Shown here: positions 24,345 through 32,259 of the stretch, piece by piece
Layout: each line of letters begins with the position of its first letter
Position numbering within the stretch: position 1 is the stretch's first letter
Source: JBQCHF01 sp051954955
GTDB taxonomy: Bacteria > Actinomycetota > Actinomycetes > Motilibacterales > Motilibacteraceae
Assembly: GCA_051954955.1 (NCBI GenBank)
Contig: JBQCHF010000153.1
Coordinates: forward strand, 1 to 42,471
Length of the DNA: 42,471 nucleotides
Direction of reading: 5' to 3'
The notes under the pieces: generated by a model
Told to the model about the DNA's origin: nothing
What the model saw: only the letters and a program-made list of their open reading frames with translations
Databases searched by the model: none
Made by a program: the position numbers and the translations under genes

Positions 24345-24400
24345 CTGCGTGACGGGACCCCTGCCCCGTCACGTAGCGGGTCAGGGGTCCCCTCACGCAG
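24345..24400 (-). terminator. Long palindrome just past the GT39 gene
   Basis: The arms 24345-24368 and 24377-24400 pair at 22 of 24 positions around an 8-nt loop. Because it begins only 12 nt past the stop of the minus-strand glycosyltransferase gene, it probably serves as its terminator. Its arms share GTGAGGGG and a following CCCTG with the palindrome at 24145-24197, so the two may belong to one family. Confidence 0.65.
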
Positions 24401-24411
24401 ACCGTGAGCCC

Positions 24412-26493
24412 TCAGCCGCCCGTCGCCGACGTCGACGTCGACGACGTCGGCGCGGTGAGGTCGTAGACCGTCGTCCCTCCCACCGTCTGGGCGGTGAAGT
24501 TCGCCTGCACCCAGGCAGTGATCTCGCTCGAGGTCCCCGAGTCCCTCATCCCGCCGGGGCCACCGCCGCGCATCCCGCTGCCGCCGGAGAGGAAGTAGTG
24601 GATCTTGTGCTGGCCGACCAGGGCCTGGAACTGCGCGAGGGTCGGCGAGGGGTCGGTGCCGTTGAAGCCACCGACCGCCATCACCGCGTGGCCGCTGGCC
24701 AGCTGCACGCCCGCGGCGCTCTGCGAGCCGACCGCGGCGGCGACCCAGGGGTACGACGAGGCGTCGGAGCTCAGCAGCGCGAGCAGCTGGGCGCTGGGTG
24801 TGGAGGCGTCGAGCAGTCCGCCCATCCCGCCGCCACCGGCCGGCGCGCCACCGCCGGGGAACCGGTTGACTCCCTGACCCGGGCCCCCGCCGGGCAAGCC
24901 ACCGCCCGGGCCACCGCCAGGGAAACTGCCCCTGCCGCCGGGGCCCATCCCCCGGCCGCCGGCCACCGCCGGGCCCGCCGACGGCAGCGAGCCGTTGTGC
25001 GCGGTGCTCGCGGTGTCCAGCGCGTAGGCGGTCGGGCCGGTCAGGGCGGTGACCAGCGTGGCCACGGCTGCCACCGTGAGCAGCCGGCGGCCGAGCAACG
25101 GACCGGCGAAGACCACGACGCTGCCCAGCAGCCCGACGACGAGCACGACCTCCTTCAGCCACGGGTGCCAGGACGGGGTGCGGGCGAGCAGGACGTAGGC
25201 GAGGCCCGCGCTGGCCGCACCGGCCAGCGCCAGGGCCGCCCGGGCCGCCACCAGGTGCCGGGCCCGCCACAGGGCCACCGAGCCGATACCGACCAGCGCG
25301 CCGATCGCCGGGACCAGGGCCACCGAGTAGTAGGGATGGATGATCCCGGCGGCGAAGCTGAAGACCAGGCCGGTCACCAGCAGCCAGCTGCCCCACAGGA
25401 CGACCTGGGCCCGGCCGGCATCGGTCCGGGGCACGTGCCGCGAGATCCACAGCAGGGCCACCAGCATCACGAGGGCCGCGGGGATCAGCCAGGCGACCTG
25501 GCCGCCGAACTCGCTGGTGAACAGCCGGGTGAGGCCGGTCTGACCCCAGGGGCTCGAACCCCCGCCCGGGCCGCCCGCTGCGCCGCCGCCGGTCACGCTC
25601 CCCCTCTCGTTGCCGGTCAGGCGGCCGAACCCGTTGTAGCCCAGGGTGAGCTCGAGGATGCTGTTGGCCTGCGAGCCGCCGATGTAGGGCCGCGAGGACG
25701 CCGGCCAGAGCTCGACGACGGCGATCCACCAGGCGCCGGCAGCCACCATCCCGGCCCCCGCGGCGACGAGTTGGAGCAACCTCCTACGTACCGTCGTAGG
25801 TGCTGCCCACAGGTAGACCAGGGCGAAGCCCGGCACCACCAGGAACGCCTGCATCATCTTGGCCAGGAACGCGAACCCGACGAGCGCGCCGGCGAGCACC
25901 AGCCAGCGGGTGCCGGCCACCTCCACGGCGCGGACGACGGCGTAGGCCGCGGCCACCAGCAGCAGGACCAGCAGCGCGTCGGGGTTGTCGAAGCGGAACA
26001 TCAGGACCGCCACCGGGGTGAGTGCCATGACGGCTCCGGCGATCAGTCCGGCGAGCGCACCGAAGCGCCTGCGCACCGTCGCGGCCAGCAGGCCCACCGC
26101 GGCGACGCCCATCAGCGCCTGCGGCACGAGGATGCTCCACGAGCTCAGCCCGAACAGCCGCACCGAGAGGCCCATCACCCACAGCGCCGCCGGCGGCTTG
26201 TCGACCGTGATGGCGTTGCCGAGGTCGAAGGAGCCGAAGAACCATGCCTTCCAGCTGCTGCCTCCGGACTGGGCCGCCGCGGCGTAGAAGGCGTTGGCCC
26301 AGCCCGACGCGCTCAGGTCCCAGAGGTACAGCAGGGCGGTGGCGCCGAGCAGCGCGAGCAGACCCGGCCTGGCCCAGGGCGGGTGGTCGGACGGGCCGCG
26401 CAGGAGACGCAGGAGGGGGCGGCGGGCTGCCGGCACGGAGGCGTCGACCCGCGACGTCAGCTCGCTGTCCTGGCTCACGGTGGCGGCACTCAT
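24412..26493 (-). CDS. GT39/ArnT-like membrane glycosyltransferase with YkcA/B-type C-terminus
   Basis: 693 residues; ATG 26493 follows GAGGAG. About eleven or twelve membrane helices form a GT-C fold. The first extracytoplasmic loop has SSWKAWFFGSFDLGNAITVD followed directly by KPP, the DKPP signature of ArnT/PMT-like enzymes that take sugars from polyprenyl-phosphate donors. After the helices comes a Gly-rich disordered stretch (FPGGGPGGGLPGGGPGQG) and a C-terminal extracytoplasmic domain (HAVMAVGGFNGTDPSPTLAQ, IHYFLSGGSG) like that of YkcA/YkcB-type mannosyltransferases. The likely role is cell-envelope glycosylation; acceptor unknown. A PhoP-like box lies in the divergent spacer. Confidence 0.85.
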   Translation of the reverse strand: MSAATVSQDSELTSRVDASVPAARRPLLRLLRGPSDHPPWARPGLLALLGATALLYLWDLSASGWANAFYAAAAQSGGSSWKAWFFGSFDLGNAITVDKPPAALWVMGLSVRLFGLSSWSILVPQALMGVAAVGLLAATVRRRFGALAGLIAGAVMALTPVAVLMFRFDNPDALLVLLLVAAAYAVVRAVEVAGTRWLVLAGALVGFAFLAKMMQAFLVVPGFALVYLWAAPTTVRRRLLQLVAAGAGMVAAGAWWIAVVELWPASSRPYIGGSQANSILELTLGYNGFGRLTGNERGSVTGGGAAGGPGGGSSPWGQTGLTRLFTSEFGGQVAWLIPAALVMLVALLWISRHVPRTDAGRAQVVLWGSWLLVTGLVFSFAAGIIHPYYSVALVPAIGALVGIGSVALWRARHLVAARAALALAGAASAGLAYVLLARTPSWHPWLKEVVLVVGLLGSVVVFAGPLLGRRLLTVAAVATLVTALTGPTAYALDTASTAHNGSLPSAGPAVAGGRGMGPGGRGSFPGGGPGGGLPGGGPGQGVNRFPGGGAPAGGGGMGGLLDASTPSAQLLALLSSDASSYPWVAAAVGSQSAAGVQLASGHAVMAVGGFNGTDPSPTLAQFQALVGQHKIHYFLSGGSGMRGGGPGGMRDSGTSSEITAWVQANFTAQTVGGTTVYDLTAPTSSTSTSATGG

Positions 26494-26519
26494 CAGCTCT
26501 CCTCGGACGCTGGTCCCGA

Positions 26520-26542
26520 GTGAGCGGCGCACAGCCGCTCAC
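26520..26542. promoter_or_regulatory. Perfect 9-bp inverted repeat upstream of GT39 gene
   Basis: GTGAGCGGC (26520-26528) and GCCGCTCAC (26534-26542) flank 5 nt. It lies 27 nt before the GT39 start codon, where it could be an operator or a leader hairpin close to the ribosome binding site. Confidence 0.5.
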
Positions 26543-26637
26543 CTCCTCGCCCCGGACTCTCGACGACGCGCCAGGGGTCGACCTGTGCCGCGGCTGGACG
26601 TCGGCTGGGAACGCCGGCGATCCGGGGCCCGGGCCCT

Positions 26638-26656
26638 CTGACAGCCGGCTCACAGG
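26638..26656. promoter_or_regulatory. PhoP-like direct-repeat box 1
   Basis: CTGACAGCCGGCTCACAGG contains TGACAGC-N4-TCACAGG with an 11-bp period, 12 of 14 positions matching the mycobacterial PhoP box TCACAGC-N4-TCACAGC. It shares 16 identical nt with box 2. It lies 146 nt upstream of the DUF5666-like gene at 26781 and could also act on the divergent GT39 gene. Confidence 0.65.
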
Positions 26657-26780
26657 CGGTCGGCGGGATCCGTCCAGGCGCAAGGGCCAGGCTCGCCGCA
26701 TCGATCGCCCCACCGATCGCCCCGGGCAGGCCGGGGGCGCACCCGGGGTGGGCGTTGGGCACGCAGCGCAGGAGGTCGGG

Positions 26781-27521
26781 ATGGACGAGAGCCGCGACAG
26801 CGGGATGCAGAGCGGCTGGCCCGGGGAGTGGCCGCGGCCCGAGCCGGCGACGGCTCCGGCACCGGTGCTCGCGGGGCAGGACCCCGGCCCGGCCGCTCCG
26901 GCCCGTGGGCCGCGGGAGGCGACCGAGTGGCCGGGGTGGTCGAGCGACCAGAGCGCAGGCGCGCGCCCCGACGGGAAACGCCGCAGCCCCAAGGGGATCG
27001 TGACGGCGGTCGGCCTGGTGCTGGCCGGGGCGCTGGCCGGCGGCATCGGCATCGCGGCGGTGCAGCACGGCTCCACCACGACCACCGAGACCGCGGCGGC
27101 CCAGGGTCTCCCGGGTGCTGCCGGCGCGGCCGGCGGGCAGGGCCGCCCCGGGCAGGGCTTCCCCGGAGGCTTCGGCCGCGACGACGGCGAGCAGCGCTTC
27201 GTCGGCACACTGACCAGCGTGAGCGGCTCCAGCGTCACGGTGCGGACGCAGAGCGGCACCGCCACCTACCAGGTCAGCGACCAGACCCAGGTCGTGAAGG
27301 ACGGGCAGGCGGCGAACCTCTCCGACCTGGCGGCCGGTGACCAGGTGCTCGTGCACGTCATCCCCGGCGGCAGCACCCCCACCGTCGAGCGGATCATCGC
27401 CGGTCGGCTGCCGCAGCCGGGCGACCTCGGCCTCCCGGGCGGCCCCGACGGTGGCGGCCAGGGCGACGGGCAGCAGGGCGGCGGCTCGAGCGGCGGGACC
27501 ACGACCGGAGTGCGGACCTGA
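26781..27521 (+). CDS. Membrane-anchored DUF5666-like protein
   Basis: 246 residues; ATG 26781 follows GGAGG. A Pro-rich cytoplasmic segment (about 70 residues) ends in basic residues, then one helix (IVTAVGLVLAGALAGGIGIA) and an exported part. The exported part has a Gly-rich stretch, a small beta domain (RFVGTLTSVSGSSVTVRTQS, then YQVSDQTQVVKDGQAANLSD and GDQVLVHV) like DUF5666, and a Gly/Gln-rich tail. Type II membrane topology is likely. Such proteins are of unknown function. It precedes phoP on the same strand; a strong hairpin lies between them, so they are probably separate transcripts, both with PhoP-like boxes upstream. Confidence 0.78.
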   Translation: MDESRDSGMQSGWPGEWPRPEPATAPAPVLAGQDPGPAAPARGPREATEWPGWSSDQSAGARPDGKRRSPKGIVTAVGLVLAGALAGGIGIAAVQHGSTTTTETAAAQGLPGAAGAAGGQGRPGQGFPGGFGRDDGEQRFVGTLTSVSGSSVTVRTQSGTATYQVSDQTQVVKDGQAANLSDLAAGDQVLVHVIPGGSTPTVERIIAGRLPQPGDLGLPGGPDGGGQGDGQQGGGSSGGTTTGVRT

Positions 27522-27536
27522 ACGCGCCTCACCCCC

Positions 27537-27588
27537 GCGGAAGGTCCGCGTCCCCGGCGTCGGCCGCCCCCTCACGGGCGGCCGGCGC
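27537..27588 (+). terminator. Two consecutive hairpins after the DUF5666-like gene
   Basis: CGCGGA-agg-TCCGCG (27537-27551) is followed by a stronger stem, CGGCCGCCC (27561-27569) with GGGCGGCCG (27576-27584), extendable to 27556-27588 with one wobble pair. This is a good terminator between 27521 and the phoP promoter region. Confidence 0.65.
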
Positions 27589-27602
27589 CTTCGCGCGCTC
27601 GC

Positions 27603-27621
27603 CCCACAGCCGGCTCACAGG
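27603..27621 (+). promoter_or_regulatory. PhoP-like direct-repeat box 2 (upstream of phoP)
   Basis: CCCACAGCCGGCTCACAGG gives CCACAGC-N4-TCACAGG, 12 of 14 matches to the mycobacterial PhoP box, with an 11-bp period. It lies about 95 nt before the regulator's own start codon, so autoregulation is likely. Confidence 0.68.
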
Positions 27622-27716
27622 GAACACCCAGCGACGGACCAGCGCCGCGGTCCACCATGGGTCGCACCGGGGCACCCGAAGGGTCGGGGCCGCCGCAGGA
27701 TGACCGGAGGACCCCG

Positions 27717-28445
27717 ATGAGCATGGCCAGCCGCAGCGCCCAGCCCGAGGCGAGGCTGCTCGTCGTCGACGACGAGCCCAACATCGTCGAGCTGCTGGCG
27801 GCCAGCCTGCGCTTCTCCGGCTTCGAGGTGGTCACCGCCACCGACGGGCACGCGGCGGTGCGGGTGGCGCACGAGACCCGCCCGGACCTGATGGTCCTCG
27901 ACGTGATGATGCCGGGCCTGGACGGCTTCTCGGTGGTGCGCAGGCTGCGCCAGGAGGGCGTGCACGCCCCCGTCGTCTTCCTCACCGCGCGCGATGCCAC
28001 CGAGGACAAGGTGACCGGGCTGACCCTCGGCGGCGACGACTACGTCACCAAGCCCTTCAGCCTGGAGGAGGTCGTCGCGCGGATCCGCGCGGTGCTGCGC
28101 CGCACCGGCCACCTCACCGGAGGGGCCGCACCGAGCGCCCGCTACCAGTTCGCCGACATCGAGCTCGACGAGGACAGCCACGAGGTCTTCAAGGCCGGCG
28201 AGCTGGTGCCGCTCTCCCCCACCGAGTTCAAGCTGCTGCGCTACTTCATGGAGAACCCCAACCGGGTGCTGTCCAAGAGCCAGATCCTCGACCACGTGTG
28301 GCACTACGACTTCGGCGGCGACGCCAACGTGGTGGAGTCCTATGTCTCCTACCTGCGTCGCAAGATCGACACCACCGAGCCGCGGCTGCTGCACACCGTG
28401 CGCGGCGTCGGCTACGTGCTGCGGATGCCCCGCGGGGCGGCATGA
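27717..28445 (+). CDS. phoP: OmpR/PhoP-family response regulator
   Basis: 242 residues; ATG 27717 has GGAGG 6 nt upstream. The receiver domain has the acidic pair in LLVVDDEPN, phospho-acceptor Asp62 in VLDVMMPG and Lys112 in VTKPFSLEEVVARI. The winged-helix domain reads FADIELDEDSHEVFKAGELV, LSPTEFKLLRYF, ILDHVWHYDFGGDANVVESY and RGVGYVLRMPR, which closely follow mycobacterial PhoP from memory. It overlaps the kinase start by ATGA. PhoP-like boxes lie upstream of it and of both neighbouring units, in keeping with it being their regulator. Known PhoP relatives control envelope lipids and stress; the signal here is unknown. Confidence 0.9.
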   Translation: MSMASRSAQPEARLLVVDDEPNIVELLAASLRFSGFEVVTATDGHAAVRVAHETRPDLMVLDVMMPGLDGFSVVRRLRQEGVHAPVVFLTARDATEDKVTGLTLGGDDYVTKPFSLEEVVARIRAVLRRTGHLTGGAAPSARYQFADIELDEDSHEVFKAGELVPLSPTEFKLLRYFMENPNRVLSKSQILDHVWHYDFGGDANVVESYVSYLRRKIDTTEPRLLHTVRGVGYVLRMPRGAA

Positions 28446-30013
28446 GCGTCAGCACCCGGACGGGTCCACGGCGGCGCACGCCGGCCGCCGTGCTGGCTGC
28501 CGCCCGCCGGCGCTGGGCACGCACCCCGCTGCGGGTCCGGCTGGTCGCCGCGGTCCTGGTGCTGGCTGTGGCCGCGCTGGCGCTGGCCGGGTTCCTGGTC
28601 ACCGCGCAGCTGCGCAGCATCCTCGTCCACCAGGTCAGCGACCAGCTGCGCCAGACGGCGCAGGGCGCGGCGCGCGACCCCGGCGGCGACGGCGACCTCG
28701 GGCGCGGCGACCACCAGCCCCGGCTGCCCTTCGACGACTTCGTCGTCTACCTGACGGCCGCGGGTCAGCCGCTGCCCTACGGCAGCCTCGCGGCCGGCAG
28801 CAGCGACGGCCCGGCGCCACGACTGCCCGCCCTCACGCTGCAGCAGACCCTCGATCGCGGGCCGGACCCCTTCACGGTGCCCGGGACCGACGGCAGCCAC
28901 TGGCTGGCGGTGGCCGCACCTTGGCAGGAGCGCGACGGCTCGACCGGCACCGTCCTGGTGGCCCGCGACCTGTCCGACGTCGACTCCACGGTGAACCGGC
29001 TCGTCGTCGCCGAGGTGCTCATCGGCGCCGGGGCGCTGGCCCTCATGGCGCTGGCCGCCTGGGCGATGGTGCGCCGCAGCCTGCGCCCGCTGGTGCAGGT
29101 GGAGCGCACCGCCGCCGCCATCGCCGCCGGCGACCTGTCCCGTCGGGTGCCCGAGTCGGACCCGCGCACCGAGGTCGGCGGCCTCTCCCAGGCCCTCAAC
29201 ACGATGCTCGGCCAGATCGAGGGGGCGTTCCGGGAGCGCCAGGAGTCCGAGGCGGAGGCCCGGGCGTCGGAGGCGCGGATGCGACGCTTCGTCGCCGACG
29301 CCAGCCATGAGCTGCGCACCCCGCTGACGTCGGTGCGCGGTTTCGCCGAGCTCTACCGCCAGCGCAACCCCGACGCCGACCCGCAGGACGCGCGGCTGAT
29401 GCAGCGGGTCGAGGACGAGGCGCGGCGGATGGGCGTGCTGGTCGAGGACATGCTGCTGCTGGCCCGGCTGGACCAGTAGCGCCCGCTGGACCGCGCGCCG
29501 GTCGACCTGCTGGCCCTAGCCGCGGACGCCGTCCACGACGCCCGCGCCCTGGCTCCGGGGCGCCCGATCTCGCTCGAGGTGCTCGACGGCCCGTCGGTGC
29601 CGGTCGTCACCGGCGACGAGCACCGGCTGCGGCAGGTGCTCGGCAACCTCGTGACGAACGCGCTGCGGCACACGCCGGAGGACACATCCGTCGTCGTCCG
29701 CGTCGGCACGCGCCTCCTCGACGCCGCCTCCTACGGCATGTCGGAGGCGGCAGTGGTCGAGGTGGCAGACCAGGGCCCGGGGCTCGGCCCGGAGGATGCG
29801 AGCCGGGTCTTCGAGCGCTTCTACCGCGCCGACACCTCGCGCACCCGGGCCAGCGGGGGCAGCGGGCTCGGGCTGTCGATTGTGGCGGCGCTCACCCGCG
29901 CCCACGGCGGCCGGGTGGAGCTGGACACCGCGCCCGGACAGGGCGCCACCTTCCGGGTGCTGCTGCCGCTCGCGGGCGCCCCGGCGCCCGAGCCGGTGCG
30001 GACGCAGAGGTAG
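28442..30013 (+). pseudogene. phoR: Sensor histidine kinase (PhoR-like) interrupted by amber codon
   Basis: One reading frame of 523 codons encodes a full membrane kinase, but codon 346 is TAG. The first part (345 aa) has helix 1 (LVAAVLVLAVAALALAGFLV), an exported sensor region, helix 2 (VLIGAGALALMALAAWAMV), HAMP and HisKA with His289 in ASHELRTPLT, ending LARLDQ. After the stop the frame continues RPLDRAPVDL and then the ATPase domain: N-box NLVTNALRHTP, DQGPGLGP, GSGLGLSIV. The 5' part overlaps phoP by ATGA. The separated ATPase could restart at GTG 29579 (144 aa). A mutation, a sequencing error or readthrough could explain this; frame and domain continuity show it is one gene. Confidence 0.85.
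29477..29479 (+). other. In-frame TAG splitting the kinase
   Basis: The TAG lies between CTGGACCAG and CGCCCGCTGGAC. In related kinases this conserved stretch runs LARLDQ, one residue, RPL. A single C-to-T change from CAG (Gln) would create it. Translation continues in the same frame on both sides without other stops. Confidence 0.85.
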
Positions 30014-30136
30014 GCGGTCCGGCGGAGGTCGGAGGCGCTGGTGACGAGGTCGCCGCGCGGGGGCGGCCTCGGCGGCCGGCTGACCCGGCCCCGCCGCTGC
30101 TCCCGTCAACAGCGCCTTCCCGATCGAGAGATCCCC

Positions 30137-30155
30137 CTCACACCTCCCTCACAGC
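30137..30155 (+). promoter_or_regulatory. PhoP-like direct-repeat box 3
   Basis: CTCACACCTCCCTCACAGC gives TCACACC-N4-TCACAGC, 13 of 14 matches to the mycobacterial PhoP box and the best of the three here. It lies 105 nt before the small exported protein at 30242. The surrounding 228-nt spacer also has a GGCCGG/CCGGCC hairpin near 30074-30090 that may end the kinase transcript. Confidence 0.7.
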
Positions 30156-30241
30156 AACCCGTCAGGACGGCATCAGCCCCCGGTGCGACAACTACAGGGG
30201 TCACCAGGACCGCCGGTCCTGACCAAGGCTCAGGAGACCCC

Positions 30242-30514
30242 ATGGCCTCCCGCTCCACGCTCGGCACCCTCGGCGTCGCCGCCGCCTCGCTGGCGGCGGC
30301 GGTCGGCGTCGGCGCGGCGGTCGGCACCGCCCTCGCCCCGGGCCACACCGCGTCGTCTGCCCTGAGCGGCCTCACCGCCCTCGTGAGCGGTGAGGACCAG
30401 GGCCCGTCCACGGACCAGCAGACCGACGACGGCGCCGGCTGGGCACCGCAGGCGCCGGCACTGTCCGGCGGCGGCTCCGTCGGCGCCGGCCACGCCCAGT
30501 CGGCGGGGTCCTGA
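30242..30514 (+). CDS. Small exported or membrane-anchored protein, 90 aa
   Basis: ATG 30242 has AGGAG 6 nt upstream. The N-terminus is a signal or anchor segment (TLGTLGVAAASLAAAVGVGA), and the rest is Ser/Gly/Ala-rich and polar (SGEDQGPSTDQQTDDGAGWA, SVGAGHAQSAGS). One nucleotide separates its stop from the apbE start, so the two form a tight operon behind PhoP-like box 3. It has no recognisable FMN-binding domain or clear ApbE acceptor motif (Asp, then Ser/Thr-Gly-Ala-Thr). I do not recognise a family. A role tied to ApbE is only inferred from the arrangement. Confidence 0.68.
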   Translation: MASRSTLGTLGVAAASLAAAVGVGAAVGTALAPGHTASSALSGLTALVSGEDQGPSTDQQTDDGAGWAPQAPALSGGGSVGAGHAQSAGS

Positions 30515-30515
30515 G

Positions 30516-31481
30516 ATGACGCGGACGGCCGAGGTGCGCGACGACGGGACCGCATCGGCGTCCTGGTCGCAGTGGACCTGCGGGATGCAGCTGGTCGTCA
30601 CCGACCCGAGGGCGCTGCCCGCAGCCCGGCGCGCCGTCGACCGCCTGCTGGCCGACGTCGACCGCGCGGCCAACCGGTTCCGGCCCGGCTCGGAGCTGAG
30701 CCGGCTCCCGCGGGCGGGCGGAGGTCCGGTGCAGGTCAGCCCCACGCTGGCCGCCCTGGTCAGGGCCGCTCTGCACGCGGCGCGGGTCACGGACGGTGCG
30801 GTGGACCCGACGGTGGGCGCGGCGCTGCGCGCCCTGGGCTATGTGCACGACCTCGCTGCGGCGCCGCGGGACCTGTCCGGGCTGCCGGTGTGCGGGGGCG
30901 CCGTCCGGGTGGTCCCGCGCCCGGCGCCGGGCTGGCAGTGCGTCCGCCTGGAGGGAGACGAGCTGTCCGTCCCGGTGGGCGTGGTCCTCGACCTCGGCGC
31001 CGTGGCCAAGGCGTGGGCCGCCGACGCCGCGGCCGCCGCCGCGAGCGCCCGCACCGGCGCCGGCGTGCTGGTGAGCCTCGGCGGCGACGTCGCCACAGCG
31101 GGACCGGCGCCGGACGGCGGGTGGCGCATCGACGTCGGCGACGGGCCGGGCGAGCCCGCGGAGTGCGTGGTGCTGCCGGGCGGCGGGGCGCTGGCGACCT
31201 CGAGCACCCTGCACCGCCGGTGGCGGGCCCCGGGCCAGGAGGCGCACCACGTCCTCGACCCGCACACCGGGCGCCCGGCGCCGGCGGTGTGGCGGACCGT
31301 GAGCGTGGCCGCAGGCTCGTGCGTGGACGCCAACACCGCGACGACGGCGGCGGTCGTGCGCGGCCTGCCCGCCGTGGCGTGGCTGCGCGAGCTCGACCTG
31401 CCGGCGCGGCTGGTCGACGCTCGCGGGGATGTGCTCCGCACGCCGGGCTGGCCGGCGGCGCTGGTTCCCGCCGCGGGCTGA
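30516..31481 (+). CDS. apbE: FAD:protein FMN transferase (ApbE family)
   Basis: 321 residues. ApbE enzymes move FMN from FAD onto a Thr of exported flavoproteins, outside the membrane in most bacteria. Family motifs in order: RFRPGSELSRLPRAGGGPVQ, DGAVDPTVGAALRALGY, VLDLGAVAKAWAADAAA, LVSLGGDVATAGPAPDGGWR, GALATSSTLHRRW, HHVLDPHTGRPAPAVW and SCVDANTATTAAVV, the last carrying the metal-binding Asp and Thr/Ala residues. No signal peptide is evident, so its location is unclear. Translation is probably coupled to the small protein before it. The usual FMN-binding-domain partner is missing from this neighbourhood. Confidence 0.88.
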   Translation: MTRTAEVRDDGTASASWSQWTCGMQLVVTDPRALPAARRAVDRLLADVDRAANRFRPGSELSRLPRAGGGPVQVSPTLAALVRAALHAARVTDGAVDPTVGAALRALGYVHDLAAAPRDLSGLPVCGGAVRVVPRPAPGWQCVRLEGDELSVPVGVVLDLGAVAKAWAADAAAAAASARTGAGVLVSLGGDVATAGPAPDGGWRIDVGDGPGEPAECVVLPGGGALATSSTLHRRWRAPGQEAHHVLDPHTGRPAPAVWRTVSVAAGSCVDANTATTAAVVRGLPAVAWLRELDLPARLVDARGDVLRTPGWPAALVPAAG

Positions 31482-31617
31482 GCGCGCCGGTCTTGACCTG
31501 CTGTTCATCGGACTGACGACGCACCTCCGGTTTGCCCGGCCGCACCTCGGTAACGGGTGGAGGGTCGTTGTCCGAGCAAGGAGCGCTGCGCGCCCTTGCC
31601 CGATCCGAAGAGGGCGC

Positions 31618-32253
31618 ATGACTTCTCCGACCACCAGCGGCGTGAACGTCGCGGTCATCTACTACTCGGCCACCGGGAACGTGTACGAGATGGCGCAGGC
31701 TGCCGTCGAGGGCGCGCAGAAGGCCGGCGCGGCGGAGGTGCGGCTGGCCAAGGTGCGCGAGCTCGCGCCGCAGGAGGCGATCGCCACCAACCAGGGCTGG
31801 GCCGAGCACGTGAAGGCGACGCAGGACGTCCCGGTGGCGGACCTGGACCTGCTCGAGTGGGCCGACGTCCTGCTCTTCGGCACCCCGACCCGCTACGGCT
31901 CGCCGACGGCGCAGCTGCGCCAGTTCCTCGACACCACCGGCCCGCTGTGGTCGCAGGGGAAGCTGGCCGACAAGGTCGTCGCCGCCTTCACCTCCACAGC
32001 CACCGCGCACGGCGGGCAGGAGAGCACGCTGCTCAACCTCTACACGACCTTCTACCACTGGGGCTGCGTCATCGTGCCGCCCGGCTACCTGGACCCCATC
32101 CAGTTCCAGGTCGGCAACCCCTACGGCGCCTCGCACATCTCGGCCAACGGCGACAACCCGGTGGGCGAGCCGGAGAAGGCGTCCACCCGGTTCACCGCGC
32201 AGCGCGCGGTCGAGACGGCTGCCGCGCTCAAGCGGGGCCGCACCGCAGCCTGA
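31618..32253 (+). CDS. wrbA: NAD(P)H:quinone oxidoreductase, WrbA family
   Basis: 211 residues; ATG 31618 follows GAAGAGGG. It has a flavodoxin-like fold: the FMN phosphate loop is YYSATGN (15-21), and FGTPTRYGSPTAQLRQFLD and FTSTATAHGGQESTLLNLYT bind the isoalloxazine ring. The length is normal for type IV quinone reductases, which reduce quinones by two electrons and so limit radical formation. The 136-nt upstream region contains a TTGACC and an imperfect CAAGG/CCTTG hairpin near 31577-31600 but no clear -10. Its stop is only 6 nt from the stop of the facing small gene. Confidence 0.9.
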   Translation: MTSPTTSGVNVAVIYYSATGNVYEMAQAAVEGAQKAGAAEVRLAKVRELAPQEAIATNQGWAEHVKATQDVPVADLDLLEWADVLLFGTPTRYGSPTAQLRQFLDTTGPLWSQGKLADKVVAAFTSTATAHGGQESTLLNLYTTFYHWGCVIVPPGYLDPIQFQVGNPYGASHISANGDNPVGEPEKASTRFTAQRAVETAAALKRGRTAA

Positions 32254-32259
32254 CCCGGC

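Noticed and set aside
31529..31560. SigB/SigF-type promoter (GGTTT...GGGT) before wrbA
   Set aside because: The spacing between the two parts is about 21 nt, too long for the known consensus.
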